DNA of 6,753 bases from JBBDSU01 sp040904825. GTDB lineage: Bacteria; Actinomycetota; Nitriliruptoria; Nitriliruptorales; Nitriliruptoraceae. The translations under genes were made by a program, and so were the position numbers. The stretch's first letter is position 1; each line of letters starts with the position of its first letter. The stretch lies in assembly GCA_040904825.1 (NCBI GenBank), contig JBBDSU010000041.1, forward strand, positions 1-6,753, given 5' to 3'. Under the pieces are notes generated by a model. That model had not been told where the DNA came from. It did no database searches and saw only the letters and a list, made by a program, of their open reading frames with translations. Below, piece by piece: positions 1 to 5,244 of the stretch.

Positions 1-157
1 TCAGGCACCGACAGCAAGGCCGTGACGACGCGCCATGGACTCGAAGGATCGCCCGGAACGGCATCCCTGTATCACTCAAGAGCTTTCCGCAGGGGCCCGG
101 CGTGGTGCTGGCCGAGCGGATGCGGGTGTCGCGGTGCGGGGGCCGTTGAGCTACCGG

Positions 158-528
158 TCAGACCGTGACGACGATCTTGCCGCGCGCGTGGCCGGAGCCG
201 ACGTGGCGCAGGGCGTCGGAGAGTTCCTCAAGGGGGTGCGTGCGCTCGATGACGGGATGCAATGTGTCCGCCTCGAACATGTGCCGGAGCGTATCGAGGT
301 CCTCTCGGCACCAGCGGCCTTGGCGGCCTGGACGGCAAACGTGCCCCCCGACGCGCCGTTGATCAGCACGCGGTGGCCCGCGCGCACCTGACCATGGTCC
401 TGCAGCGCCTGGAGTGCGGTGGAGCCCGCGGTTGGGGTCGCGGCCGCCTCCTCGAAGCTGAGGTTGGCAGGTTTCGCCACCACCGGGTCGTCGAGGCGAC
501 CGTGTGCACCGTCCACAACCGCACCGAC
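158..528 (-). pseudogene. Remnant of an MDR-family NAD(P)-dependent alcohol dehydrogenase / quinone reductase
   Basis: Two minus-strand reading frames together spell parts of a medium-chain dehydrogenase/reductase. The first (about 528 down to 300) reads KPANLSFEEAAATPTAGSTA, then VLINGASGG and TFAVQAAKAAGAE, which is the cofactor-binding region. The second (about 305 down to 158) reads EDLDTLRHMFEADTLHPVIE and ends GHARGKIVVTV with a stop, the normal C-terminus of this family. The roughly 100 residues that should lie between them are missing, and the join near 295-308 shifts the frame. The dinucleotide-binding loop normally reads GASGGVGTFAVQ and here lacks the VG pair. The N-terminal ~110 residues, which form the catalytic GroES-like domain, are absent: the frame meets a stop at 529-531. 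The gene cannot make a working enzyme. The family assignment is firm; the exact substrate class is not knowable. Confidence 0.85.
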
Positions 529-532
529 CTAC

Positions 533-567
533 TGGACAGACGTAGACGATTCCGTATACTGCCACCA
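533..567 (+). promoter_or_regulatory. Sigma70-like promoter of mazEF, apparently leaderless
   Basis: TGGACA at 533-538 (5 of 6 matches to TTGACA) and TATACT at 555-560 (5 of 6 to TATAAT) are separated by 16 bases. Transcription would be expected about seven bases after the -10 box, which is the A of the antitoxin ATG at 567. No purine-rich ribosome binding site lies before that ATG (the bases are GCCACC). Both facts point to a leaderless mRNA, a common arrangement in actinobacteria. Autoregulation by the MazE-MazF complex would be usual for the family, but no clear operator palindrome was seen. Confidence 0.55.
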
Positions 568-764
568 TGGCTGCGACCAAGATGCTCCGAGTCTCCGACC
601 GCACTCACGACGGCTTCCGTCGGGAGGCGCAACGGCGCGGTGCGACCATCGATGCGGTCGCCGCGGCAGCGCTGCGGGCGCTTCGTCAGAAGGAGATGGG
701 TGAGCAGCTCGCTGCGCCGCTCGACGACGAAGAGGCCGAGTGGCTCGATGCGTCGTTGCGGTGA
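567..764 (+). CDS. Type II antitoxin, MazE-like (probable ribbon-helix-helix)
   Basis: The 65-residue protein begins MAATKMLRVSDRTHDGFRRE, a typical opening of short actinobacterial antitoxins: a basic beta strand (KMLRVSDRTHD) followed by two helices (residues ~14-42) that would dimerise and bind DNA. The acidic tail LDDEEAEWLDASLR would be the segment that covers the toxin. Its role is to neutralise the MazF-type RNase encoded next and, with it, to repress their shared promoter. The gene overlaps the toxin start by 17 bases, the usual coupling in such pairs. The ATG at 567 is chosen because the protein begins there in register with homologues and a promoter lies just upstream. At 65 residues it is on the short side. 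The ribbon-helix-helix assignment is inferred from pattern, not from a profile search; another VapB-like fold is the main alternative. Confidence 0.8.
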   Translation: MAATKMLRVSDRTHDGFRREAQRRGATIDAVAAAALRALRQKEMGEQLAAPLDDEEAEWLDASLR

Positions 765-1086
765 CGTCCAGCTCGCAGATCTGGGCGAGCCGCAGGGGCG
801 TGAAGCCGGCTTCGCACGTCCGGTCGTGGTCGTGACCTCCCAGGTGGTACTTGATCAAGGCCCGAGTGTGGCGCAGGTCGTGCCGTTGACCTCGATGATC
901 CGTGGGTACCGATCTGAGGTGACCATCGAGCCTGACCAGAGCAACGGTCTCGAGGTGGTCTCGGCGGCGCAGTGCCAGCACATCCGAGCGATCGCTGTCG
1001 AGCGGCTCGCAGAACCGATCGGCAACGTCGGCCCAGAGGCGCTCGCCCAGATGCGAGAGGGCCTCGGCGACCTTCTCGACCTCTGA
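748..1086 (+). CDS. mazF: MazF-type mRNA interferase toxin
   Basis: The 112-residue product has the PemK/MazF layout: N-terminal MRRCGDVQLADLGEP, the loop GREAGFARPVVVVTS, the central strand VVPLTSMIRGYRSEVTIEP, then GLEVVSAAQCQHIRAIAVER and a C-terminal helix. These toxins are sequence-specific endoribonucleases that cut cellular mRNA. Arg24 (in ARPVV) and Thr48 (in PLTS) match the conserved Arg/Thr catalytic positions of the family, so the enzyme looks intact. The ATG at 748 lies inside the antitoxin gene and gives the expected length. The frame is open much further upstream (to 262), but that part is antisense to the dehydrogenase remnant and has no family resemblance. One residue (Cys4) looks inserted in the usual MRRGD opening. 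The cleavage sequence cannot be predicted. Confidence 0.88.
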   Translation: MRRCGDVQLADLGEPQGREAGFARPVVVVTSQVVLDQGPSVAQVVPLTSMIRGYRSEVTIEPDQSNGLEVVSAAQCQHIRAIAVERLAEPIGNVGPEALAQMREGLGDLLDL

Positions 1087-1124
1087 CGAACTGGACTCTC
1101 CCTCCGCACTGTTCTGGTCAGGCA

Positions 1125-1155
1125 TCGCAACTCTGTGACGTAGTCGGTGTTGCGA
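1125..1155. repeat. 7-bp inverted repeat downstream of mazF
   Basis: TCGCAAC (1125-1131) and GTTGCGA (1149-1155) are perfect reverse complements separated by 17 bases, about 40 bases after the toxin stop codon. The element could be a weak transcription end for mazEF, but the loop is long and no T-run follows. Chance is a real alternative. Confidence 0.25.
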
Positions 1156-1235
1156 CGACCCCTTGAACCCAAGCTGTCATACCCAACCTGACGAACGGCG
1201 GTCATCGTGGATCGATTTGTGTTCGTGGGATGGTC

Positions 1236-1304
1236 GGCGACGGCGAGGTTGAGCAGTCCGGCTAGACGGGCGAGGCGCTTGGGGGACGTGGGTGTTTTAG
1301 GCAA
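1236..1304 (-). pseudogene. 5' remnant of a DUF4386-like membrane protein gene
   Basis: A minus-strand TTG at 1304-1302 lies seven bases after a strong ribosome binding site, AAGGAG (1317-1312). It opens a frame that includes SPKRLARLAGLLNLAVA, which resembles the start of DUF4386 membrane proteins (typically SPK.LARIAGLLYL.V). After about 23 codons the frame continues without any family character or membrane helix and runs antisense into mazF. I read this as the surviving first part of the gene, cut off where the toxin-antitoxin segment begins. It lies on the same strand and 91 bases downstream of the XRE regulator, so it may once have belonged to that operon. The match is short, so the family name is tentative; the ribosome binding site is the stronger part of the evidence. 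Confidence 0.4.
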
Positions 1305-1395
1305 GGGGATACTCCTTGTAGTGAGAAACAACAGGGGGACGGATCAGGCAAGGCCGCGACTCACAGAGGTCACGAGCCATGCGGTGGATCGGTGT

Positions 1396-1620
1396 TCAGT
1401 CGGAGGGGTCCGGGTAGTCGAACACTTCGTCGAGTCGGGCGTTGAAAGCCCTCGCGATCTCGAACGCCATCTCTAACGAGGGCGAGTAACGACCCTTTTC
1501 GATGGCGATGATGGTCTGGCGGGTGACTCCGACTCGGTCGGCGAGTTCGGCTTGGGTCATCTCGCCGTTGGCGAACCGCAGCGCGCGGATCTGGTTGGTG
1601 ACTTTGGTTGGCTTGACCAT
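1396..1620 (-). CDS. Small XRE-family transcriptional regulator
   Basis: The 74-residue protein is little more than one Cro/C1-type helix-turn-helix. MTQAELADRVGVTRQTIIAI contains helices 2 and 3 with the turn at RVGVT, and EKGRYSPSLEMAFEIARAF completes the five-helix bundle. The tail ARLDEVFDYPDPSD is typical of this short regulator family. It should bind DNA as a dimer. It follows the four-helix membrane protein directly: a GTG in the same frame at 1626 would overlap that gene's TGA, and the ATG at 1620 lies two bases beyond it. I chose the ATG because GAGG (1633-1630) sits nine bases upstream of it but only three from the GTG. Translation is probably coupled. Repeats in the operon promoter (2052-2120) are likely operators, suggesting self-repression. 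What signal it answers is unknown. Confidence 0.85.
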   Translation of the reverse strand: MVKPTKVTNQIRALRFANGEMTQAELADRVGVTRQTIIAIEKGRYSPSLEMAFEIARAFNARLDEVFDYPDPSD

Positions 1621-1622
1621 CG

Positions 1623-2042
1623 TCACAGGCCTCGCCGGTACGCAACGAGCTTGACGATCGACGACGTGATGGCCTGCAGGATGAACGCTGCATAGATCGC
1701 GTTGGCGATCCAGAAGTGCTCGACTTCCAGCATGGTCAGCGCCAGCACTCCGACGGCCAGGACCGACAGGACCATGCCGCCCACGAAGTCGCCGAAGCGG
1801 CTGATCTCCTTGTCACGCACGTCGCGCTGGCCGGCCTCGCTGGGTTTGGCCATCCCGATGAAGATGGAAGCGACGATCCCGACGACAATCCCCGCACCGA
1901 TCGCAGTGATCATCGGCCGCACCCAGACGATCTCTGCGAGCAGACGCTGATCGAACTGGCCGAACACATGCATCGCGTAGATCACCGGGATCACGATCGC
2001 CCCGGCCAGGTAGGCCCAGGTGCCCTTTTCTTCGAACGACAT
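1623..2042 (-). CDS. Four-helix integral membrane protein paired with the XRE regulator
   Basis: The 139-residue protein has predicted membrane segments at about residues 10-28, 43-63, 86-105 and 110-132. A charged loop, SEAGQRDVRDKEISRFGD, lies between helices 2 and 3. The ends MSFEEKGTW and KLVAYRRGL resemble a family of uncharacterised actinobacterial membrane proteins that I recall as usually encoded just before a small XRE regulator, as here. No enzymatic motif is visible. The ATG at 2042 is preferred over an in-frame ATG at 2072 because GGAG lies five bases upstream of it, while the ten extra residues (MLMLLYIGVD) run through repeat-bearing leader DNA. Its job is unknown. Pairing with a dedicated repressor suggests regulated expression under an envelope or growth-state signal, which is inference. 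Confidence 0.8.
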   Translation of the reverse strand: MSFEEKGTWAYLAGAIVIPVIYAMHVFGQFDQRLLAEIVWVRPMITAIGAGIVVGIVASIFIGMAKPSEAGQRDVRDKEISRFGDFVGGMVLSVLAVGVLALTMLEVEHFWIANAIYAAFILQAITSSIVKLVAYRRGL

Positions 2043-2051
2043 GTCCACTCC

Positions 2052-2120
2052 GATGTAAAGCAACATTAACATTCCCTACGGTAAAGCAAATCGGACACTA
2101 TGTCAATAATGCTTTACATC
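2052..2120. repeat. Three copies of GTAAAGCA around the operon promoter, candidate operators
   Basis: The octamer occurs as GTAAAGCA at 2055-2062 and 2081-2088, and as its reverse complement TGCTTTAC at 2110-2117. The first and third copies extend to a perfect 11-base inverted pair (GATGTAAAGCA 2052-2062, TGCTTTACATC 2110-2120). The first and second share GTAAAGCAA. One copy lies just upstream of the -35 box, one overlaps the proposed -10 box and one lies in the short leader, so a bound repressor would block transcription. The XRE protein encoded in this operon is the obvious candidate binder; that link is inference. Confidence 0.5.
2078..2106 (-). promoter_or_regulatory. Probable promoter of the membrane protein-XRE operon
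   Basis: On the minus strand a perfect TTGACA (2106-2101) is followed after 17 bases by TACCGT (2083-2078), a poor -10 box with three of six matches. Transcription would start near 2071, giving a leader of about 30 bases before the ATG at 2042. The -35 box lies inside the small palindrome GACACTATGTC (2094-2104). The surrounding sequence is clearly more AT-rich than the genes. Confidence 0.45.
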
Positions 2121-2135
2121 ATCGCTAGTTGCTCG

Positions 2136-3080
2136 TCAGTTGCCCTGGACGGGGACGGTCAGTTCACGTTCGTAGGTGTCGAGGATTGCTTCGAGCCGAC
2201 GTCGGTTGCCGAGCAGCTTGGCGGCCAGCCGCCCGATGATCCCGAGCTTGACGCGACCGTCGAATTCGAGGCGGATGTGGGTGCTGTGGCCGGCGGGTTC
2301 AAGCGTCCAGGTCTGGGTGAGCTCGGCCAGGAGCATCTGGTAGTGGGCGGGGTAGGAGTCGACATCGACGCTCATCCGATATCGATGTCCGGAATCCCAC
2401 AGCGTGCAGGTTTCGGACCACTCACCGCCCTTGTCATCCCGGCAGACCCGCACCATGCCCTCGCCTTGACCGGCGACGATGCGAGTGGAGGCGATACCCG
2501 GAGCGAAGCGGGCATAGTCGCCCGCATCTGCCACCAGTTGCCAAACTCGGTCCGTGGGTGCGGCGATGGTGCGTTGGATTCGAAGCGTGATCGCCGAGGT
2601 TGCCAGCATGGGTCCTGGACCGTGACGTCGCATGCCGGTGATCTGTCTGACGACGATGGCCGCGACCACGACGGTGACCGCCACCAGCGCCAACCGACCA
2701 GTTGTTGAAAGCACGGTCGGAAGGCCGGCCAGCAGAACGATCGCGCCGGCGATCCAGGTGATGTCAGCGGCTAGCACCCACTTGGCTCCAGCAGCCAGCT
2801 TGCCAGGTTCGGCCAGCAGCCAGATCAGCACGCCTGCGAACCCGATCAGCCCGCCACCGATCCCGACAAGCAGCCAGATATCAACCCCGAACAATCCGCT
2901 CAAACCGGGTGCTCCGGCGAGCAAGACCAAGCCACTGACGGCGGAGAACACGGCGTTGATGCTGATCGCTGTTGCCAGCGTCCTACCGCCGTCTCCGTCG
3001 GAGACGAGCGCGGCATGTTCGAGATCATCGGATGGTCGGAATGCGGGCGGCTCGCGGTGAGATTCTCGGAGTTCTGCCAT
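2136..3080 (-). CDS. Membrane protein with C-terminal SRPBCC (polyketide cyclase/START-like) domain
   Basis: The 314-residue protein has two parts. After a polar N-terminus, residues ~37-57, 69-89, 100-121 and 129-148 form four hydrophobic helices, ending in the positively charged MRRHGPG. Residues ~164-310 look like a SRPBCC domain, the fold with a deep pocket for lipids or other hydrophobic ligands. It opens with ITLRIQRTIAAPTDRVWQLV, continues DAGDYARFAPGI and closes with a long C-terminal helix (LAAKLLGNRRRLEAILDTYE). By the positive-inside rule the domain would lie in the cytoplasm. The ATG at 3080 is chosen because GAGGAG (3092-3087) lies six bases before it; an in-frame ATG at 3098 has no such site. 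The gene diverges from the MmyB-type regulator at 3236 and may be its target. The ligand and reaction are unknown. Confidence 0.82.
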   Translation of the reverse strand: MAELRESHREPPAFRPSDDLEHAALVSDGDGGRTLATAISINAVFSAVSGLVLLAGAPGLSGLFGVDIWLLVGIGGGLIGFAGVLIWLLAEPGKLAAGAKWVLAADITWIAGAIVLLAGLPTVLSTTGRLALVAVTVVVAAIVVRQITGMRRHGPGPMLATSAITLRIQRTIAAPTDRVWQLVADAGDYARFAPGIASTRIVAGQGEGMVRVCRDDKGGEWSETCTLWDSGHRYRMSVDVDSYPAHYQMLLAELTQTWTLEPAGHSTHIRLEFDGRVKLGIIGRLAAKLLGNRRRLEAILDTYERELTVPVQGN

Positions 3081-3235
3081 GGTCTGCTCCTCATGCATGA
3101 CGTGAACGTTCGTCTCGGTAGGTCAAGCGCAGCGAACACTTGCGTGGGGTTGATGGCGATACCCGAAGAGGGAATGGCGCAGCGACAAGGATGGTTGGAT
3201 GCTCTAGCCGCGCTGACGTCGAAGTTGGAGGGCCC

Positions 3236-4009
3236 ATGAGCGCCGTTGACACCTCACCGTTCGGTCGTGGCCTACGCCACTGGCGCCGCATCCGCGGGAC
3301 CAGCCAGCTGGAACTTGCCATCACCGCTGCAACCACCACTCGGCACCTGTCGTTCCTCGAGACCGGCAGGTCGCGACCCAGCCGCCAGATGGTGGAGCGG
3401 CTGAGCGATGCGCTGACGATCCCGTTGCGGGAACGCAACCGGCTGCTCGAAATGGCAGGCCTGGCACCGACCTACGTCGAAGGTGCACTGGATTCACAAG
3501 ATCTTGCTCCGTTCCAAGCCGCCATCGACCGGCTGCTGACCGCCCACGATCCGTATCCCGGGTTCGTCCTCGACCGGCACTGGAACATCATCCAAACCAA
3601 CCGTGGCAGCGAGCTGTTCCTCGCCAACTTCGACGGACGCAACATCGTCGACCTCGCGCTGGGTGCATGGCGTCCGCTCATCGAGAACTGGTCATCGGTT
3701 ACAGGCGCGCTCACACAACGGCTGGCCGCAGACTTTCTGCGATTCCCCGATGACGACATGCTTCGACAACTCCACGGGCGGCTCAGCGATGCCCTCGGGT
3801 CAGGCTCCCGACGATCCGAGGATTCAACGACCAGCCGAGTGATCTGCCCCCACTTCAACATCAACGGCATCACGATCCGCACGATCACCGTCGCCGCACG
3901 GTTCGAATCGGTCGCTGACGTCACCCTCGATGAGATCCGCGTCGAACTCACCTACCCCGAAGACGACATCGCTGAGCGGTACTTCCGTCAACAGCTGACC
4001 GCTCCCTGA
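3236..4009 (+). CDS. XRE-family regulator with MmyB-like ligand-binding domain
   Basis: The 257-residue protein has an N-terminal helix-turn-helix (about residues 11-60) with the hallmark TTRHLSFLETGRSRPSRQMV, followed by the linker PLRERNRLLEMAGLAPTY. The C-terminal part is the MmyB-like, PAS-related sensor domain: HDPYPGFVLDRHWNIIQTN, then IENW and, near the end, VADVTLDEIRVELTYPEDD. Such proteins are one-component regulators, thought to bind a small hydrophobic ligand and to control a neighbouring, often divergent, gene. That gene would be the membrane-SRPBCC gene, whose start is 155 bases away. The ATG at 3236 is preceded by GGAGGG (3227-3232). The frame is open upstream to 3140, but homologous sequence begins only at this ATG. 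The protein is complete and of normal family length. Its ligand and operator were not identified. Confidence 0.9.
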   Translation: MSAVDTSPFGRGLRHWRRIRGTSQLELAITAATTTRHLSFLETGRSRPSRQMVERLSDALTIPLRERNRLLEMAGLAPTYVEGALDSQDLAPFQAAIDRLLTAHDPYPGFVLDRHWNIIQTNRGSELFLANFDGRNIVDLALGAWRPLIENWSSVTGALTQRLAADFLRFPDDDMLRQLHGRLSDALGSGSRRSEDSTTSRVICPHFNINGITIRTITVAARFESVADVTLDEIRVELTYPEDDIAERYFRQQLTAP

Positions 4010-4015
4010 CCGCGC

Positions 4016-4035
4016 CGGTGTTCACGGTGAAACCG
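4016..4035. terminator. Possible hairpin between convergent genes
   Basis: Just after the regulator's stop codon, CGGT-G-TTC (4016-4023) can pair with GAA-ACCG (4029-4035), with one bulged G and a five-base loop (ACGGT). The position between convergent genes suits a transcription end, but no T-run follows on either strand. This is weak support. Confidence 0.25.
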
Positions 4036-4167
4036 AACTCGAAGCCGTCTCCATCGACGCGATCAGCGGAGCCGAAGGATGGGGGGTCAAAGAGTGACCG
4101 AGAAGTGCGGAACGCGAGCTAGAAGCGGCCGTGGTAGTTCATTGATGCGCACCGATGCCGTTGATGC

Positions 4168-5244
4168 CTACAGGTGATCGATCACGGCGGCGACAACCTC
4201 GTCGGTCGATGACGACCCGCCGAGATCTCGAGGCAACACGCCTGCAGCGGTCGTCGAGAGAAGGGCCTTGTCCAGGCGCTTAGCATGATCGTCGAAGCCC
4301 AGGTGCTGGAGCATCAAGGCGGCGCTCCCCAACGCACCAATGGGGTTGGCCACACCCATGCCAGCGATATCGGGCGCGCTACCGTGGACCGGTTCGAACA
4401 TGCTCGGCGTCCGACGCTCGGGATTGAGGTTCGCGCTGGCCGCAAGTCCCAGACTGCCAGCCATCGCACTACCCAGGTCCGACAGTATGTCCGCGAAAAG
4501 GTTGGATGCGACCACAACCGACAGCGACTCGGGCCGCAGGACGAAGCGAGCCGCCATCGCGTCGACCAACATGCTCTCGGCCTCCACATCCGGATAGTCC
4601 TTCGCAACGTCGCGAAAGACCTCATCCCACAAGACGAGGCCGTGCTGCTGCGCGTTACTCTTCGTGACGCTCGTCACCTTCTTCGCCGTGCGTTCTCGGG
4701 CCATCTCGAAGGCGAAGCGGATGATGCGCCGGCAACCTCGCTCGGTGAAGACGGACGACTGAACCGCGACTTCACCATCCGAGCCACGTGCAGCGAAGTT
4801 CCGGCCTCCCATGCCTGAGTATTCACCCTCGCTGTTCTCACGAACGACAACCCAATCGAGCACGTCCTGACTTTCCAACCGGATCCGGCTCTGAACACCG
4901 GGGAAGAAGCGCACCGGCCGAACGTTCGCCCACTGATCCAAGCCCTGGCAAAGCGCGAGCCGAAGGCCCCAGAGGGTGATGTGGTCCGGCAGCGTGGGCC
5001 AACCGACCGCACCGAAGTAGATGGCATCCAAACCGCGCACACGTTCGATCCCATCTTCCGGCATCATCCGGCCGGTCTTCTCGTGATAGCTCGTCCCCCA
5101 GGGGAACTCGTGCCAGTCGATGACAAGCTCGCCGTTCGAGCCCGCTGCCATCGCGTCGAGCACCGTCCGGCCGGCAGCCACCACCTCCGAGCCGATCCCG
5201 TCTCCTGGGATGCTGGCGATCTTCATGGCTGTCGATGTCGGCAT
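4168..5244 (-). CDS. Tartrate/D-malate dehydrogenase-type beta-decarboxylating dehydrogenase
   Basis: The 358-residue protein belongs to the isocitrate/isopropylmalate dehydrogenase superfamily: metal-dependent cytosolic enzymes that oxidise a 2-hydroxy diacid with NAD+ and decarboxylate it. IASIPGDGIGSEVV (residues 9-22), DAIYFGAVGWPTLPDHITLW, VVRENSEGEYSGMGGR, NLFADILSDLG and FEPVHGSAPDIAG are all diagnostic. The VGWP..PDHITLW stretch and the ~360-residue length place it with DmlA/TtuC rather than LeuB. Tyr142, Lys195, Asp228, Asp252 and Asp256 match catalytic and metal-binding positions; Arg109 and Arg135 match substrate-binding arginines. The first such arginine appears to be Cys99. I chose the ATG at 5244, with GGA a few bases upstream; starts at 5289 and 5226 are possible. 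It stands alone, with no visible pathway partner. True substrate uncertain (D-malate, tartrate, 3-isopropylmalate-like acids). Confidence 0.88.
   Translation of the reverse strand: MPTSTAMKIASIPGDGIGSEVVAAGRTVLDAMAAGSNGELVIDWHEFPWGTSYHEKTGRMMPEDGIERVRGLDAIYFGAVGWPTLPDHITLWGLRLALCQGLDQWANVRPVRFFPGVQSRIRLESQDVLDWVVVRENSEGEYSGMGGRNFAARGSDGEVAVQSSVFTERGCRRIIRFAFEMARERTAKKVTSVTKSNAQQHGLVLWDEVFRDVAKDYPDVEAESMLVDAMAARFVLRPESLSVVVASNLFADILSDLGSAMAGSLGLAASANLNPERRTPSMFEPVHGSAPDIAGMGVANPIGALGSAALMLQHLGFDDHAKRLDKALLSTTAAGVLPRDLGGSSSTDEVVAAVIDHL

Noticed and set aside
35..391. 118-codon plus-strand frame at the left end
   Set aside because: Most of it is antisense to the dehydrogenase remnant and it shows no recognisable domain. 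Nothing in 1-157 could be assigned on either strand.
262..747. Long in-frame extension upstream of mazF
   Set aside because: MazF family sequence begins at the ATG at 748. The upstream part is antisense to the dehydrogenase remnant and crosses mazE and its promoter.
529..1125. 198-codon minus-strand frame opposite mazEF
   Set aside because: It is a shadow of the toxin and antitoxin genes, with no ribosome binding site and Arg/His-rich low-quality sequence.
855..1235. Continuation of the DUF4386-like frame to 855 as a full 150-residue gene
   Set aside because: After residue ~23 there is no membrane helix or family likeness, and the frame runs antisense through mazF.
2100..2708. 202-codon plus-strand frame
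   Set aside because: It is antisense to the SRPBCC domain and starts within the repeat-bearing promoter region; no ribosome binding site.
3140..3235. N-terminal extension of the MmyB-type regulator
   Set aside because: The family's sequence begins at the ATG at 3236, which has a GGAGGG site. The extension covers the divergent promoter region.
4285..4818. 177-codon plus-strand frame
   Set aside because: It is antisense to the dehydrogenase, whose catalytic motifs fix the true strand.
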